Assembly (NCBI GenBank): GCA_005116945.1
Contig: SWDH01000028.1
Location: 83,158-137,880 of the forward strand
DNA: 54,723 nucleotides
Reading direction: 5' to 3'
Source of the DNA: Nitrospira sp.
GTDB lineage: Bacteria > Nitrospirota > Nitrospiria > Nitrospirales > Nitrospiraceae
Positions 24,446-34,559 of this stretch are shown in pieces. Below the pieces are notes generated by a model. That model worked only from the letters and a program-made list of their open reading frames with translations. It had not been told where the DNA came from and searched no databases. How positions within the stretch are numbered: the first letter of the stretch is position 1; each line of letters begins with the position of its first letter. The translations under genes were made by a program, and so were the position numbers.

Positions 24446-25921
24446 ATGACCAAGCACAGCCTGGAAACCCTCTCCTTCGACAACTCCTACGCCCAGTTGC
24501 CAGAGACGTTCTATGCGAAGTTGAACCCGACTCCGTTTTCCGAGCCTCCACATCTCGTCAGTTTTAATCCCGCAGCTGCAGCACTCATCGATCTCGATCC
24601 GGAGCAAGCGGCGCGGCCTGAATTTGCCGCGTTGTTCGGTGGCAGCATGCTTGCCCCAGGGATGGAGCCTTTGGCGATGCTCTACTCCGGCCATCAGTTC
24701 GGGGTCTATGTGCCGCAGCTGGGAGATGGGCGCGCCATTCTCTTGGGCGAAGTGCGGAACGGGCGGGGTGAGAAATGGGATTTGCAATTAAAAGGAGCAG
24801 GCCTCACACCATTTTCGCGCGATGGTGATGGCCGTGCCGTCCTACGCTCGAGCATCCGTGAATATCTCTGCAGCGAAGCGATGCACGGTCTTGGCATTCC
24901 GACGACAAGGGCGCTCTGTATCGTCGGCAGCGATCACAAAGTCTATCGCGAACAGGTCGAGACCGGCGCGACGCTGGTGCGGATGGCGCCGTCGCATGTG
25001 CGGTTCGGTTCGTTCGAGATCCTCTACTATCGGAAACAGCACGAGCAGCTCAAAGTCCTCGCCGATTATGTGATCGCGCAGCACTATCCTCATCTCGTCG
25101 ATGCGTCGGGCAAGTACACACAATTCTTCTCCGAAGTCGTCGAGCGCACCGCAAAGCTGATTGCCCAATGGCAAGCCGTCGGCTGGGCGCACGGAGTCAT
25201 GAACACCGACAACATGTCGATCTTGGGGATCACGCTCGACTATGGTCCATTCGGGTTCATCGACGACTACGATCCTGGCTTCATCTGCAACCACTCCGAC
25301 CACAACGGCCGCTATGCGTTTAATCAACAGCCCTATATCGGTCTCTGGAATCTCAGCTGTTTGGCTCAGGCGCTGATCCCGTTGGCTCCGAAGGAAGACT
25401 TGAAGGCCACGCTCGACCGTTATACCCCCCTCTGCGAAGGACGGTACATGGAGCTGATGCGGGAAAAGTTCGGGCTCATCGAGGCGAAGGAAGAGGATGC
25501 ATCGTTGATTCAAGACCTCTTGGCGCTCATGCACCTACACCACGTCGATTACACAAGCTTCTTTCGTGCCCTGGGGCTATTTCAGACTGGATCCGCAGCG
25601 CTGAATGAACCGCTTCGGGACTTCTTTTTGGATCGTGAGTCGTTCGACAAGTGGGCACGCCGCTACGAGAGCCGGCTCCGCGAAGAGGGAAGCCGAGACG
25701 AGGACCGTCTGGCACGTATGAACCACGTCAATCCCAAGTATGTGCTCCGGAATTATTTAGCCCAGACCGCGATCGAGAAGGCTCAGAAGAGGGACTACTC
25801 CGAGATCGATCGGTTACTCACGCTGCTGCACGATCCGTACAGGGATCAACCGGGCATGGACGCCTATGCGGCTCCGCCTCCCAACTGGGGGAAACATCTG
25901 TCCGTGAGTTGTAGTTCGTAG
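24446..25921 (+). CDS. selO: protein adenylyltransferase SelO (YdiU family)
   Basis: The protein has 491 residues from ATG 24446; an in-frame ATG at 24389 that overlaps DUF2294 is an alternative. The pseudokinase-fold signature YSGHQFGVYVPQLGDGRAILLGEV is clear. Also present are LQLKGAGLTPFSRDGDGRAVLRSSIREY (read as separate motifs), HGVMNTDNMS and DYGPFGFIDDYDP for metal and nucleotide binding. It transfers AMP to Ser/Thr/Tyr residues of target proteins, in E. coli linked to redox stress. The C-terminus ends SCSS, with cysteine in the place of the selenocysteine of animal SelO. It probably shares the DUF2294 promoter. Confidence 0.95.
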   Translation: MTKHSLETLSFDNSYAQLPETFYAKLNPTPFSEPPHLVSFNPAAAALIDLDPEQAARPEFAALFGGSMLAPGMEPLAMLYSGHQFGVYVPQLGDGRAILLGEVRNGRGEKWDLQLKGAGLTPFSRDGDGRAVLRSSIREYLCSEAMHGLGIPTTRALCIVGSDHKVYREQVETGATLVRMAPSHVRFGSFEILYYRKQHEQLKVLADYVIAQHYPHLVDASGKYTQFFSEVVERTAKLIAQWQAVGWAHGVMNTDNMSILGITLDYGPFGFIDDYDPGFICNHSDHNGRYAFNQQPYIGLWNLSCLAQALIPLAPKEDLKATLDRYTPLCEGRYMELMREKFGLIEAKEEDASLIQDLLALMHLHHVDYTSFFRALGLFQTGSAALNEPLRDFFLDRESFDKWARRYESRLREEGSRDEDRLARMNHVNPKYVLRNYLAQTAIEKAQKRDYSEIDRLLTLLHDPYRDQPGMDAYAAPPPNWGKHLSVSCSS

Positions 25922-26039
25922 CCGATTCCCTTCTTGCAGTCCCCCTCACTATCTGTTGTACAGTGGCGCCACCAGTCTCACGGGAATTGAACCGGCGGGC
26001 ATGCCCTACGGCTGACCACGGAAACGGACCGTTCTCTCA

Positions 26040-29000
26040 ATGGCCAAAAAAGGATCCGGCGACTCAAAAATTGCGATGGCCGGCGCGCTCGCGCTTGTGC
26101 TGGGCATTGCCGGCGTGGTCATGGTGCAACAGCCCTTGAAGAGCACCAGGCCTCCCTTGATGGGGGGCGAGCTGAGGCCGCAAGTCGCAGAAGGTGTGGC
26201 TCGAGCCAGGTTGTGGGAGGACCCGCTTGAGGCCGCGCGCCGTGTGGCGAAATTTGACGGCGAGGGCAAGTCGGCTGCCAAGGATCTGAAGGATGACGTC
26301 GATCGGGTCAGAGCGATCCGCCAAGAGCTGGATGACAAAATTGACCAGAACCCGAAGCAGCCCATTACCGTCCTTCTCGTCACGACGGAAGGTGGATCGT
26401 CCGGGGAAAATAGGGAGACCCGCCTTCGGGATCGATACGCGATTGGCTCCGCCCTCGGCACAGCCTGCTATGTCCCGCAAAATGACGATCAACTCTCCTA
26501 CGTCGAATGGCGTGATCAGGCAGGCACAAGCCAAGTCCTGCCGTACGAGTGGTACCGGGAAGGGCAGCGGAAGTGTTCGTCCGAAAAAACCTGGGCGCAG
26601 GGTGTGCTCGTCCTGTGGGTCAGCAGTGAAATCACCGGAGACCACCCCATCGGCGCTCTGCAAAAACTGGTGCAGTCCATCCTCTGCCAGGAAAGCGCGA
26701 TCCGAGGTCATACCTGCCAGACAAGTCGTGACGGCATGGTATTGCTGGACCTGAAAAGGGAACGGCACGTGCGTTTCAAGATCCTCGGGCCACGGAGCTC
26801 GTCAGCCTTCCGGAACCTGCTCGAGGAGGCCGTCAACACTCTCCAGGGTCGCGAAGATCACCTGATTTGGGCGAACGCCGGCGGTCGCGTGGAACTGTAC
26901 TCGCCTTGGGCCACGACCTCGCCAAGGCTTCTGACGCATGAGCTGAGTGTGACGGCCAAGCCGCCGCAGTCCGCGGAGTGCCTGTCATCCGATCCGAACC
27001 AGGAGAAAATCTGTTGGATTCTGCTGCGTGCAGGGATCGAGCTCAAACACACGATTGGATCAGACGAGCCACTCTTGCGCGCCTTAACCCAGGAGCTGGA
27101 ACGTCGTCAGGTGAAGTTTGAACGGGACGCTGTGATTCTCATTTCAGATTGGGACTCATTCTACGGTCGGGTTCTGCCGGTCGAATTCACTGCCACTGTT
27201 TGCCATCATATTGCCCATCGGTCTGATGCGGAGAACCACACCATACCTGCAGAACGTTTGGCGCTCATCCGATCGGGATGTCCCACGATCGATCAGGCAG
27301 TCGATCTCCAAGTGAAAAGCCCGAAAGGGACGAGAGGACTTGGCCTGAACGTGTGGCGGTACAGTTACCTTCGTGGGCTCGATGGAGAAATCCCCGGTGG
27401 AGATAGGTCCGACGCAACCAAAGGGAGCGGCTCGAAGGCGATGAAGAACGCCCTGTTCGATACCAGGGTTCTCGAGCGGCCGGTCGGCACGGGCCAGTTC
27501 GATTACGCGCAACGGCTGGCAGACCGCATCGAACGTGATATGGCCGAAATGGCGGCGGGGAATAACAACAGGAATCCGGTCGCCGCCATCGGGATCCTCG
27601 GCAGCGATGCCTACGATGCGCTGCTCATCCTACAAGCGATGCGTGACCGATTTCCCGGCGCGGTGTTCTTTACCACCGATCTCGACAGCCGGTTGGTCTA
27701 TGCAGACGAGTATCGCTGGACAAGGAATCTCGTGACGGCCTCTCACTATGGCTTGGAATTATACGGCAGATTGCAGCGCGACGTGTCCCCCTTCCGAAGC
27801 AGCTATCAAACGTCTGCCTACTTCGCCACACTCCAAGCCGTAGGGCATGTCAGGCCGTTGGCCACATGCCCGACCAGCGACACGAGCCAGTCGAATTCGC
27901 AGGCTGGAACGGCGCTACAACCCTGCGGGTACAAGGCGAACTTGACGGACGACAAGGTGTGGTTCAGCGCAGTTGAGCTTCCTCGCTTATTCGAGGTCGG
28001 TCGGCACGGCGCAATCGATGTCACGGTCGGCGCGATTGAGAATGGCTGGACCCTGCATGCACCTCGCGTGGATCTCTCTGAAGAACCTCCCCAAACGAAT
28101 GGCCGGCGACCCCAATCCGGCGTCATTTACGGAAGTGTCGGCTTGATCTATATGATCGGGTTCGTGCTCTTATGGACCAAGCCAACGTCCAACCGCTGGT
28201 TGACGGCGCATTCAGGGATCCTTGTGCTGAGTGCCCTGTCCGCGCTCGGCCTCGCCTTCTTCGTCGACCACTTTGCGCTCGTTGCGGTCCTGGAGGACCA
28301 TGACCAGGGCGAACCGTTTTATTGGTTGGAAGGAGTCAGCCTGTGGCCGACCGAAATTCTGAGGGGACTCGCCACGCTGTTGGCGCTAGGATTTCTGATC
28401 AAAGCCTGGCGGGATCTCACGTCGAATCTTGAAAGCATGTCGGAGCAGTATGGCTTTACCTCTCAGGCCAAGGAGACCAACCCTGGAGGGTGGAGACGCT
28501 ACATCATGACGGCGCAGTGGGTGTTATCCCCCAGTCGACTGCACGGAGACGAGCATGTGGGGAACTCGTGGAGTCTATACCGGGAAGCCGGCTCAGTCAT
28601 GCATCGTCTCCCGCGTATTCTGCTGTTCGTGACAGTCTACGCCCTGTCTTTGGTGTTTCTGTGGAAGGTCATGGGGGCTGAAAACTTTACGGGACCCTGT
28701 CGAGGCACATTCAGTTGCCGTCTGGATGAAGTGTTCGCACTGGCCAGCTATCTGTGCGCTGCCGTCCTCAACCTGTTCGTGTTCGAAGCGGTGCTCCTCT
28801 GTAGACGTTGGATCGGCTCTCTCGCACAGGCAACAGAGGGCTGGCCCCAGAAGCTCACGGAGAGCCTGAAATTGCAGTCCGTCGAGAATGTGTCCAAGGC
28901 CCGTGAATTGATGAAGATCGAACTGATCGCGCAGCGGACCGAAGTGGTCACCCGCCTGGTACGGTATCCCTTCATCGTACTTCTCCTCATGATGGTGGCT

Positions 29001-29330
29001 CGCAACCACTATTTCGACAACTGGGATTTTCCCCTCACCATGATCGTGGGGTGGGTGGTCAACGTGGCGCTGGCGGTCGCGGCAGCACTGCTGTTGTACC
29101 GGGCAGCGGAGCAGGCGCGCGATGCAGGACTCGCGCGGCTCAATCAGCAAGTTTTCCAGGGGCTGGATGGCGGGTCAGCCCGCGATGGCGACGTCAAACT
29201 GACCCGCCAGATCATCGAAGACATTGAGGCCGTGGGCCAGGGAGCCTTTGTTCCCATATGGCGGCAGCCAGTCGTCGAATCGTCGTTTTACGGACTGCTG
29301 GCCCTCCTCCAATACCTGTACCTGAGCTAA
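26040..29330 (+). CDS. large orphan membrane protein with periplasmic receptor-like region
   Basis: This 1096-residue protein was not recognised. One membrane helix lies at about 12-30, followed by roughly 660 residues that should be periplasmic. Within these, AIGILGSDAYDALLILQAMRD followed by AVFFTTDLDSRLVYADEY looks like part of a type I periplasmic-binding fold. From about 700 there are six or seven helices (GVIYGSVGLIYMIGFVLLW; GLATLLALGFLIKAW; YPFIVLLLMMVARN; MIVGWVVNVALAVAAALLLY). There is no kinase, GGDEF or transporter motif. It starts 118 bases after selO and is followed 24 bases later by a hydrolase. It may sense a ligand outside and signal through the membrane part. The frame is intact, so it is under selection. 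Confidence 0.8.
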   Translation: MAKKGSGDSKIAMAGALALVLGIAGVVMVQQPLKSTRPPLMGGELRPQVAEGVARARLWEDPLEAARRVAKFDGEGKSAAKDLKDDVDRVRAIRQELDDKIDQNPKQPITVLLVTTEGGSSGENRETRLRDRYAIGSALGTACYVPQNDDQLSYVEWRDQAGTSQVLPYEWYREGQRKCSSEKTWAQGVLVLWVSSEITGDHPIGALQKLVQSILCQESAIRGHTCQTSRDGMVLLDLKRERHVRFKILGPRSSSAFRNLLEEAVNTLQGREDHLIWANAGGRVELYSPWATTSPRLLTHELSVTAKPPQSAECLSSDPNQEKICWILLRAGIELKHTIGSDEPLLRALTQELERRQVKFERDAVILISDWDSFYGRVLPVEFTATVCHHIAHRSDAENHTIPAERLALIRSGCPTIDQAVDLQVKSPKGTRGLGLNVWRYSYLRGLDGEIPGGDRSDATKGSGSKAMKNALFDTRVLERPVGTGQFDYAQRLADRIERDMAEMAAGNNNRNPVAAIGILGSDAYDALLILQAMRDRFPGAVFFTTDLDSRLVYADEYRWTRNLVTASHYGLELYGRLQRDVSPFRSSYQTSAYFATLQAVGHVRPLATCPTSDTSQSNSQAGTALQPCGYKANLTDDKVWFSAVELPRLFEVGRHGAIDVTVGAIENGWTLHAPRVDLSEEPPQTNGRRPQSGVIYGSVGLIYMIGFVLLWTKPTSNRWLTAHSGILVLSALSALGLAFFVDHFALVAVLEDHDQGEPFYWLEGVSLWPTEILRGLATLLALGFLIKAWRDLTSNLESMSEQYGFTSQAKETNPGGWRRYIMTAQWVLSPSRLHGDEHVGNSWSLYREAGSVMHRLPRILLFVTVYALSLVFLWKVMGAENFTGPCRGTFSCRLDEVFALASYLCAAVLNLFVFEAVLLCRRWIGSLAQATEGWPQKLTESLKLQSVENVSKARELMKIELIAQRTEVVTRLVRYPFIVLLLMMVARNHYFDNWDFPLTMIVGWVVNVALAVAAALLLYRAAEQARDAGLARLNQQVFQGLDGGSARDGDVKLTRQIIEDIEAVGQGAFVPIWRQPVVESSFYGLLALLQYLYLS

Positions 29331-29354
29331 TCCTGTAGCAAATCGCGATATGAT

Positions 29355-30074
29355 ATGCCCATAGCTCAACTCGGAGGTCTCACTGTTCGCCTTTCCGGTG
29401 GCACAGACGGCAAAGGCGGAGGCAACGGCCCTGTCGTGGTACTCTTGCACGGCTTCGGCGCGCCGGGAAACGATCTCGTGCCGCTGGCCGATGTCCTGGA
29501 CGTGCCAACCGGCACGAGGTTTATCTTTCCCGAAGGACCGCTCACGTTGAGCTTTGGGCCGAGGGACGCGCGCGCCTGGTGGCTCATCGACATGGCGCGC
29601 ATGGCTCAGGATCAAGCGGCAGGGCGGCCACGTGATCTCTCGAACGAGATTCCCAAAGGTCTGGCTCCGGCGCGCGAGACCATGCTAGCGTTCCTCAAAG
29701 AAGTCGAACGCACATTCGGCGCAGATCCGCGCAAGACAGTGCTCGGAGGATTTTCCCAAGGCGCGATGCTCACGTGCGATGCAATGCTCCACACGGATCG
29801 ACCCTATGCCGGACTGGTGCAACTGTCCGGAACGCTCCTCGCCCAGCAAGAATGGGGTCCGTTGCTTCAGAAGCGCAAAGGGTTGCCAGTCTTTCAAAGC
29901 CACGGGGTGCAGGACGAGATCCTGCCCTATATCGGAGCGTCGCGACTTCGCGACACACTGAGCCAGTCCGGCCTCGCCGTCGAATGGCACAGATTCCGCG
30001 GCGGTCACGAAATTCCAACACCAATCCTTCAACGACTCGGGGTCTTTCTCACGAAAGTGCTCACCAAACCATGA
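29355..30074 (+). CDS. phospholipase/carboxylesterase-type serine hydrolase
   Basis: The 239-residue alpha/beta hydrolase has LLHGFGAPGNDLVPLADVL, nucleophile Ser134 in GGFSQGAM, Asp187 in SHGVQDEIL and His218 in FRGGHEIP. It matches the carboxylesterase/lysophospholipase (YpfH/EstB-like) group that hydrolyses short ester bonds. It has no signal peptide. Its stop overlaps the start of a second hydrolase gene (ATGA), so the two are co-translated. The substrate is unknown. Confidence 0.9.
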   Translation: MPIAQLGGLTVRLSGGTDGKGGGNGPVVVLLHGFGAPGNDLVPLADVLDVPTGTRFIFPEGPLTLSFGPRDARAWWLIDMARMAQDQAAGRPRDLSNEIPKGLAPARETMLAFLKEVERTFGADPRKTVLGGFSQGAMLTCDAMLHTDRPYAGLVQLSGTLLAQQEWGPLLQKRKGLPVFQSHGVQDEILPYIGASRLRDTLSQSGLAVEWHRFRGGHEIPTPILQRLGVFLTKVLTKP

Positions 30075-30826
30075 GCGTACTCGAACCCTTCCACCTCACT
30101 GGACCCGACGGCAAGCGCATTCGCGGAGATCGCGCTGTGGGAAAAGAACGCCTGATGCTCTTCATCACCGGCTTCCTCTCGAAACGCTGGGGCAATAAGA
30201 GCAACGCGCTGGCGCAATGGTGTGAAGGGCAAGGCTGGGGATTCTGCTGCTACGATGTGCGCGGCTTCGGGGAATCGGAAGGGCGCTTCATCGACTACAC
30301 CCTCTCAGATTGGATCGCCGATGCACGAGCTGTGCTTGATCTCATCAAGAAGGGTCCGCCGATTACCGTTGTCGGCAATTCACTCGGCGGCTGGATTGCC
30401 TGGCTCATGGCGCAAGAATGTCAGGAAATTGAACGGCTGGTGCTCATCGCTCCCGCCTTCAATATGATGGGTCTGCGCGCGCAATCGATCGATCCAGAAC
30501 GATGCCACGATTGGCATAGCGGCGGCTGGATGCCCTGGGACGACGACCCATTGCACAAAGATTGGCCGCTCTCGTGGAAATGGGTCGAGGAAAGCGAGGC
30601 CTATTGGAAGACCAGCTTCGATCGGCTACGGCCTGTCAGCACCGCCATCCTCCACGGCCAGCAAGACACGGTGATTCTGCCGAGCGGCAGCAGCCAGTTT
30701 GTCGAGCAGCTACGATCCCTGGCTCCCTCGTTTCCCGTCGAACTCCATCTGGCTCCAGGAGACCATAGGCTGAGTGGCCCTGAACATCTGGAACTGTTTC
30801 AGCGATTGGTCCAAAGGAGAAGCTGA
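30071..30826 (+). CDS. alpha/beta hydrolase
   Basis: The protein has 251 residues from ATG 30071, which overlaps the previous stop by 4 bases. The longer frame from 29774 only shadows the upstream gene. Landmarks are CCYDVRGFGESEG, nucleophile Ser104 in GNSLGGWIAW, ILHGQQDTVI with the acid Asp, and GDHRLSG with the catalytic His. It is a cytoplasmic hydrolase of the dienelactone hydrolase/serine aminopeptidase-like type. It is sandwiched between another hydrolase and a 55-residue protein with coupled starts, suggesting a joint task. Confidence 0.9.
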   Translation: MSVLEPFHLTGPDGKRIRGDRAVGKERLMLFITGFLSKRWGNKSNALAQWCEGQGWGFCCYDVRGFGESEGRFIDYTLSDWIADARAVLDLIKKGPPITVVGNSLGGWIAWLMAQECQEIERLVLIAPAFNMMGLRAQSIDPERCHDWHSGGWMPWDDDPLHKDWPLSWKWVEESEAYWKTSFDRLRPVSTAILHGQQDTVILPSGSSQFVEQLRSLAPSFPVELHLAPGDHRLSGPEHLELFQRLVQRRS

Positions 30827-30993
30827 TGCTGGTGTTGATTCACAAAGAATGCGGCGGGCCCGCCCTGGACGAATCGCCGGTCGGCGAAGTCTGCGCCATC
30901 CCCACAGACCGGTTTCCCTTTACCTGCTTCACCTGCCTAGAAGAAATCGACGACGAATCGGAAGTGCGGCTGTCGCAAGAAATGGGCTTCTAA
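30826..30993 (+). CDS. small cysteine-containing protein coupled to the hydrolase pair
   Basis: A 55-residue frame starts with ATG at 30826, the last base of the preceding stop (TGATG). It carries four cysteines: Cys9 (HKECGG), Cys23, and Cys34/Cys37 in FTCFTCLEE. This could make a small metal-binding or redox site. The acidic C-terminus (EEIDDESEV) suggests a soluble protein. One-base coupling to an operon and protein-like composition support it being real. It is too short for homology to be judged by eye. Confidence 0.65.
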   Translation: MLVLIHKECGGPALDESPVGEVCAIPTDRFPFTCFTCLEEIDDESEVRLSQEMGF

Positions 30994-31192
30994 CAGGCTC
31001 CGTTCCAGCCTCCCTCATATGGCCGACAAGTATCCGATGCAGACTTGAGCGCTCCCACCAGTCACCGTCGAACCATCTGAACCCTTGCGGAGCCAACAAT
31101 TGCGCAGCCCCCTTGGAAGGCCAGCGCTCCGCTCAGCCCACAGAGCAATAAAAGGGAAGAGTGGGAGAACGTGAGGCGAGGAGCCTGTAGGC

Positions 31193-31570
31193 TCATACCT
31201 TCGCAACAACCTGTTGAACAAAATTTTCTAATTCTTTCCGGTCTACCTGTTGATTGCTCTCCGCGGCTTTGGCTGCGCCTGCCTCTATTCCTTTTTGAAC
31301 CGCTTCAGCACGGTTTAGGGACGTGATGGCTCCAGGAAGCCCTTTCAGATAGCCCACGGCAGCATTGGCCGCGGCTTCAGCCACTTTATCGCCGATGGCC
31401 ACATTGACAGGCACCGAGACCGCGAGGGTGGGAGACAGGGTGATATAGGCCTTCCCTCCTTGCACAAAGGCGTGGTCAGTCCCCGTTGTGGAGCCGACAT
31501 AGGCACAGCCGTGATTGAACAGGATCAGCCCACCGACGAAGATGATTGAAACAGCATGTGTGAATGTCAT
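31193..31570 (-). CDS. small putative lipoprotein
   Basis: The protein has 125 residues from ATG 31570; a start 27 bases upstream is also open. A hydrophobic segment (AVSIIFVGGLILFNHGC) ends in a lipobox-like cysteine, so export and lipidation are likely. After a short beta part (AYITLSPTLAVSVPVNVAIG) the chain is alanine-rich and helical (AEAAANAAVGYLKGL; AVQKGIEAGAAKAAESNQQ). No domain was recognised. It stands alone, convergent with the hydrolase operon. Confidence 0.65.
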   Translation of the reverse strand: MTFTHAVSIIFVGGLILFNHGCAYVGSTTGTDHAFVQGGKAYITLSPTLAVSVPVNVAIGDKVAEAAANAAVGYLKGLPGAITSLNRAEAVQKGIEAGAAKAAESNQQVDRKELENFVQQVVAKV

Positions 31571-31976
31571 TGCGCACTCCAAGAGTCGTGAACACAAGAG
31601 GCGGTCATGCTCGTGCCTCGTTGGTTCGGCTTACGCCAATACAACTGCAACGCGGAAGGATACGCCAAAACCCTTAGACCTGTAAACGAACGCGATGGCC
31701 GTGGTCCATTTGGAACGACCCCGTCCTTAGCCCGCATTATTCATTAGCGCTTCTGCTACAAGCGTGGATACGCGGCTGCGACGGGCAGTCTCGCCGCTCA
31801 CCCCTTCGACATACTGCACGAGTATGCCTCAGGACTTTACGCCTCCAAGTGCCCGTCTTGCTTCGCGTCTGCACACTTTCGCGACGAACCTTCATGAATA
31901 ATTCGGGCTAGTGGAAATATTCGACAGATCCAGGGTAAGGTGTCACCCGGTCCATTGCACAGATACGAGATCAAAC
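31571..31976. other. intergenic region without recognisable gene
   Basis: About 400 bases between divergent genes. A short hairpin CATACT-GCACG-AGTATG at 31811-31827 and words like those of the local repeats (GCCTCAGGACTTTACGCCTCC) are seen. No RNA gene or good promoter could be named. Confidence 0.4.
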
Positions 31977-32783
31977 ATGTCATCATCACGCCAACATAAT
32001 AGCGGGCCGGACTCAGAGGGTCCTGACGTTCCTGAACCGTCCCATGCCGAGCGGGCCAAAACGCTTGTGTACTTACAGTCAACGGGTAGTCTCTCGACGC
32101 TCTCGCGCAAGCAGCATGGCTGGCCCTTCGGGTCGGTGATGCCCTACGGGTTGGACGACGAGGGGCAACCGGTCTTTCTGATCAGCACAATGGCGATGCA
32201 TACGCAAAATCTCCTGGGCGATCCACGGGCCAGCTTACTCGTGACACCGCCTGAAAGCCGCAGCGATCCGCTGGGCGCGGCCAGGGTGACGTTGATGGGG
32301 TCGGTGACCAAGGTGCCGAAGGAGGACGCCGTCGCGATTCGCGAACGCTACCTGGCACGCCATGCCAATGCCTCCTACTGGGTGGATTTCCAGGACTTCG
32401 GTTTTTTCCGCATGGCACTGGCGGAGATCTATTTTGTCGGGGGGTTCGGGTCGATGGGTTGGGTCATGCCGGATGACTACGCGGGGGCGGCCGTGGACCC
32501 ACTCGCAGATGAGGCATCGAACCTCATCCGTGAATTCAATACAGAGCAGGCGGACACGTTGCTGCTCCTGGCCCGTGCGTTTGGCAATGTGGAGGCGCAG
32601 CAGGCGACGGTGACGGCATTGGACCGATTGGGTTTTCACCTTCGGCTCACCACGCCAGGCCGCATGCAGGGTGGGCGGGTGGCCTTTCCCAATCCCGTAC
32701 GAAACGCGGCGGAGGCCAGGGCTGGCCTTGCCGGCTTGGCCGTTCAGGCGAACGCGGGACTCCAGATCCTGCATTCGCTGTAG
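31977..32783 (+). CDS. HugZ-like pyridoxamine 5'-phosphate oxidase-family protein with DUF2470 domain
   Basis: The protein has 268 residues from ATG 31977. Residues 20-165 form the split-barrel flavin/heme-binding fold: GSLSTLSRKQHGWPFGSVMPY, FLISTMAMHTQNLLGDPRASLLV, ARVTLMGSV, FGFFRMALAEIYFVGGFG. Residues 185-265 are DUF2470-like (LIREFNTEQADTLLLLARAFG). HugZ/HutZ proteins bind heme and may break it down for iron. Other members are plain flavin oxidoreductases. Heme ligands cannot be assigned with certainty. Confidence 0.85.
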   Translation: MSSSRQHNSGPDSEGPDVPEPSHAERAKTLVYLQSTGSLSTLSRKQHGWPFGSVMPYGLDDEGQPVFLISTMAMHTQNLLGDPRASLLVTPPESRSDPLGAARVTLMGSVTKVPKEDAVAIRERYLARHANASYWVDFQDFGFFRMALAEIYFVGGFGSMGWVMPDDYAGAAVDPLADEASNLIREFNTEQADTLLLLARAFGNVEAQQATVTALDRLGFHLRLTTPGRMQGGRVAFPNPVRNAAEARAGLAGLAVQANAGLQILHSL

Positions 32784-32865
32784 TCGGTACCTGCACAGGT
32801 TCCTGTGAGCATCCGGCAACATTGTTCTTTTCAACTTACCAGTTCATCACTACGTAGAGGAATGC

Positions 32866-34548
32866 ATGGCAACTACAAACGATAAGCAAGTTATTTTCTC
32901 ACTCGTTAATGTCGGCAAGGTCTATCCACCAAAGCGGCAGGTGCTGCGGGAAATCTATCTTGGCTTTTATTTCGGCGCAAAGATCGGCGTGTTGGGCCTC
33001 AACGGATCGGGCAAGAGTTCGCTGCTCAGAATCATTGCCGGAATCGACCAGAACTACACGGGCGAGATCACCCGTTCGAAGGGCTACAGCGTCGGTTTAC
33101 TCGAGCAAGAACCGCAGCTCGATCCGGATAAGACGGTGAAAGAAATCGTCGAAGAGGGCAAGAAAGAACTCGTGGCGATGCTGCGAGAATACGACACCGT
33201 CAGCAACAGCATGGGCGAAGCCACGCCAGACCAATTAGAGAAGTTGCTCGAAAAGCAGGCGCAGCTGCAAGAGAAGATCGAAGCGGCGAACGGGTGGGAG
33301 TTGGACAATGTGCTGGAGCTGGCGATGGATGCGCTACGCTGTCCACCGCCGGACGCGAAGGTCGGAGTGCTCTCCGGTGGCGAAAAGCGCCGGGTGGCCC
33401 TCTGCCGCCTGATGATTCAGGAGCCCGACATTCTCTTGCTCGACGAGCCGACAAACCATCTGGATGCCGAGTCGGTGCAATGGCTGGAGCAGCATCTTCA
33501 GCAATACAAAGGCACGGTCATCGCCGTGACGCACGACCGCTACTTCCTCGACAACGTCGCCGGCTGGATTCTCGAACTCGATCGCGGCCACGGTATTCCG
33601 TTCCAGGGAAACTACACCTCCTGGTTGGAGCAGAAGCAGGTGCGGCTAGAAAAAGAAGAAAAGGCCGAATCGAAGCGCCGCAAATCGTTGGAGCATGAGT
33701 TGGAATGGATTCGCATGTCCCCGAAAGCTCGTCAGTCGAAGGGCAAAGCGCGGCTTAACCGCTATGAGGAATTGGTCAATCAGAAACAGGATGAGCAGGC
33801 CGCAGATCTGGAGATTTATATCCCGCCGGGCCCACGGCTGGGTGATGTGGTTGTCGAATGCAAGGGCGTCAGCAAAGCCTATGGTGACAAGGTCCTTTAC
33901 GAGAATGTGAACTTCAGCCTCCCCAAGGGCGGAATTGTCGGCGTGATCGGTCCGAACGGCGCCGGCAAGACGACGATGTTCCGCATGATCATCGGGAAAG
34001 AGAAACCGGATGTGGGTACGATCAAGATCGGTGAAACGGTCACGCTGGGCTACGTAGACCAGGACCGCAGCCTGGATCCGAGCAAATCCGTCTACGACAT
34101 CATTTCTGAAGGCCACGAGACCATTATGCTCGGCAAGACCGAAGTCAATGCCAGAGCCTACTGTGCCCGATTCAACTTCGCAGGCACCGATCAGCAGAAG
34201 AAGGTGAAGGATATTTCAGGCGGCGAACGCAACCGGGTACATCTGGCCCGCATGTTGAAAGAGGGTGCGAACCTTATCATCCTCGATGAACCGACGAACG
34301 ATCTCGATATCAACACCTTGCGCGCCCTGGAAGAAGGATTGGAACGTTTCGCCGGTTGTGCCGTCATCAGTAGTCACGACCGCTGGTTTCTGGACCGGAT
34401 CGCGACTCACATCATGGCGTTTGAAGGCGACAGCAAGGTGGTCTGGTATGAAGGGAACTACAGCGAGTACGACGCGGATCGGAAGAGGCGCTTGGGTAAG
34501 GAAGCCGATCAGCCGCACCGGATACGCTATCGCAAACTCACACGTTAG
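32866..34548 (+). CDS. ettA: energy-dependent translational throttle protein EttA (ABC-F)
   Basis: The protein has 560 residues, matching EttA. It has two ABC cassettes: Walker [10 protein letters not shown] and GPNGAGKTT, signature LSGGEKRRV and ISGGERNRV, Walker [13 protein letters not shown] and [12 protein letters not shown]. The linker between them is charged ([22 protein letters not shown]), followed by [21 protein letters not shown]. It binds the ribosomal E site and slows or lets through the first peptide bonds according to the ATP/ADP ratio. AGAGGA lies upstream of the ATG. The dTDP-sugar reductase-like gene starts 12 bases later. Confidence 0.96.
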   Translation: MATTNDKQVIFSLVNVGKVYPPKRQVLREIYLGFYFGAKIGVLGLNGSGKSSLLRIIAGIDQNYTGEITRSKGYSVGLLEQEPQLDPDKTVKEIVEEGKKELVAMLREYDTVSNSMGEATPDQLEKLLEKQAQLQEKIEAANGWELDNVLELAMDALRCPPPDAKVGVLSGGEKRRVALCRLMIQEPDILLLDEPTNHLDAESVQWLEQHLQQYKGTVIAVTHDRYFLDNVAGWILELDRGHGIPFQGNYTSWLEQKQVRLEKEEKAESKRRKSLEHELEWIRMSPKARQSKGKARLNRYEELVNQKQDEQAADLEIYIPPGPRLGDVVVECKGVSKAYGDKVLYENVNFSLPKGGIVGVIGPNGAGKTTMFRMIIGKEKPDVGTIKIGETVTLGYVDQDRSLDPSKSVYDIISEGHETIMLGKTEVNARAYCARFNFAGTDQQKKVKDISGGERNRVHLARMLKEGANLIILDEPTNDLDINTLRALEEGLERFAGCAVISSHDRWFLDRIATHIMAFEGDSKVVWYEGNYSEYDADRKRRLGKEADQPHRIRYRKLTR

Positions 34549-34559
34549 TCCTTTTCACC

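Noticed and set aside
29774-30826. 350-residue form of the second hydrolase
   Set aside because: The extension overlaps the first hydrolase in another frame. The ATG at 30071 gives the normal start and a 4-base overlap.
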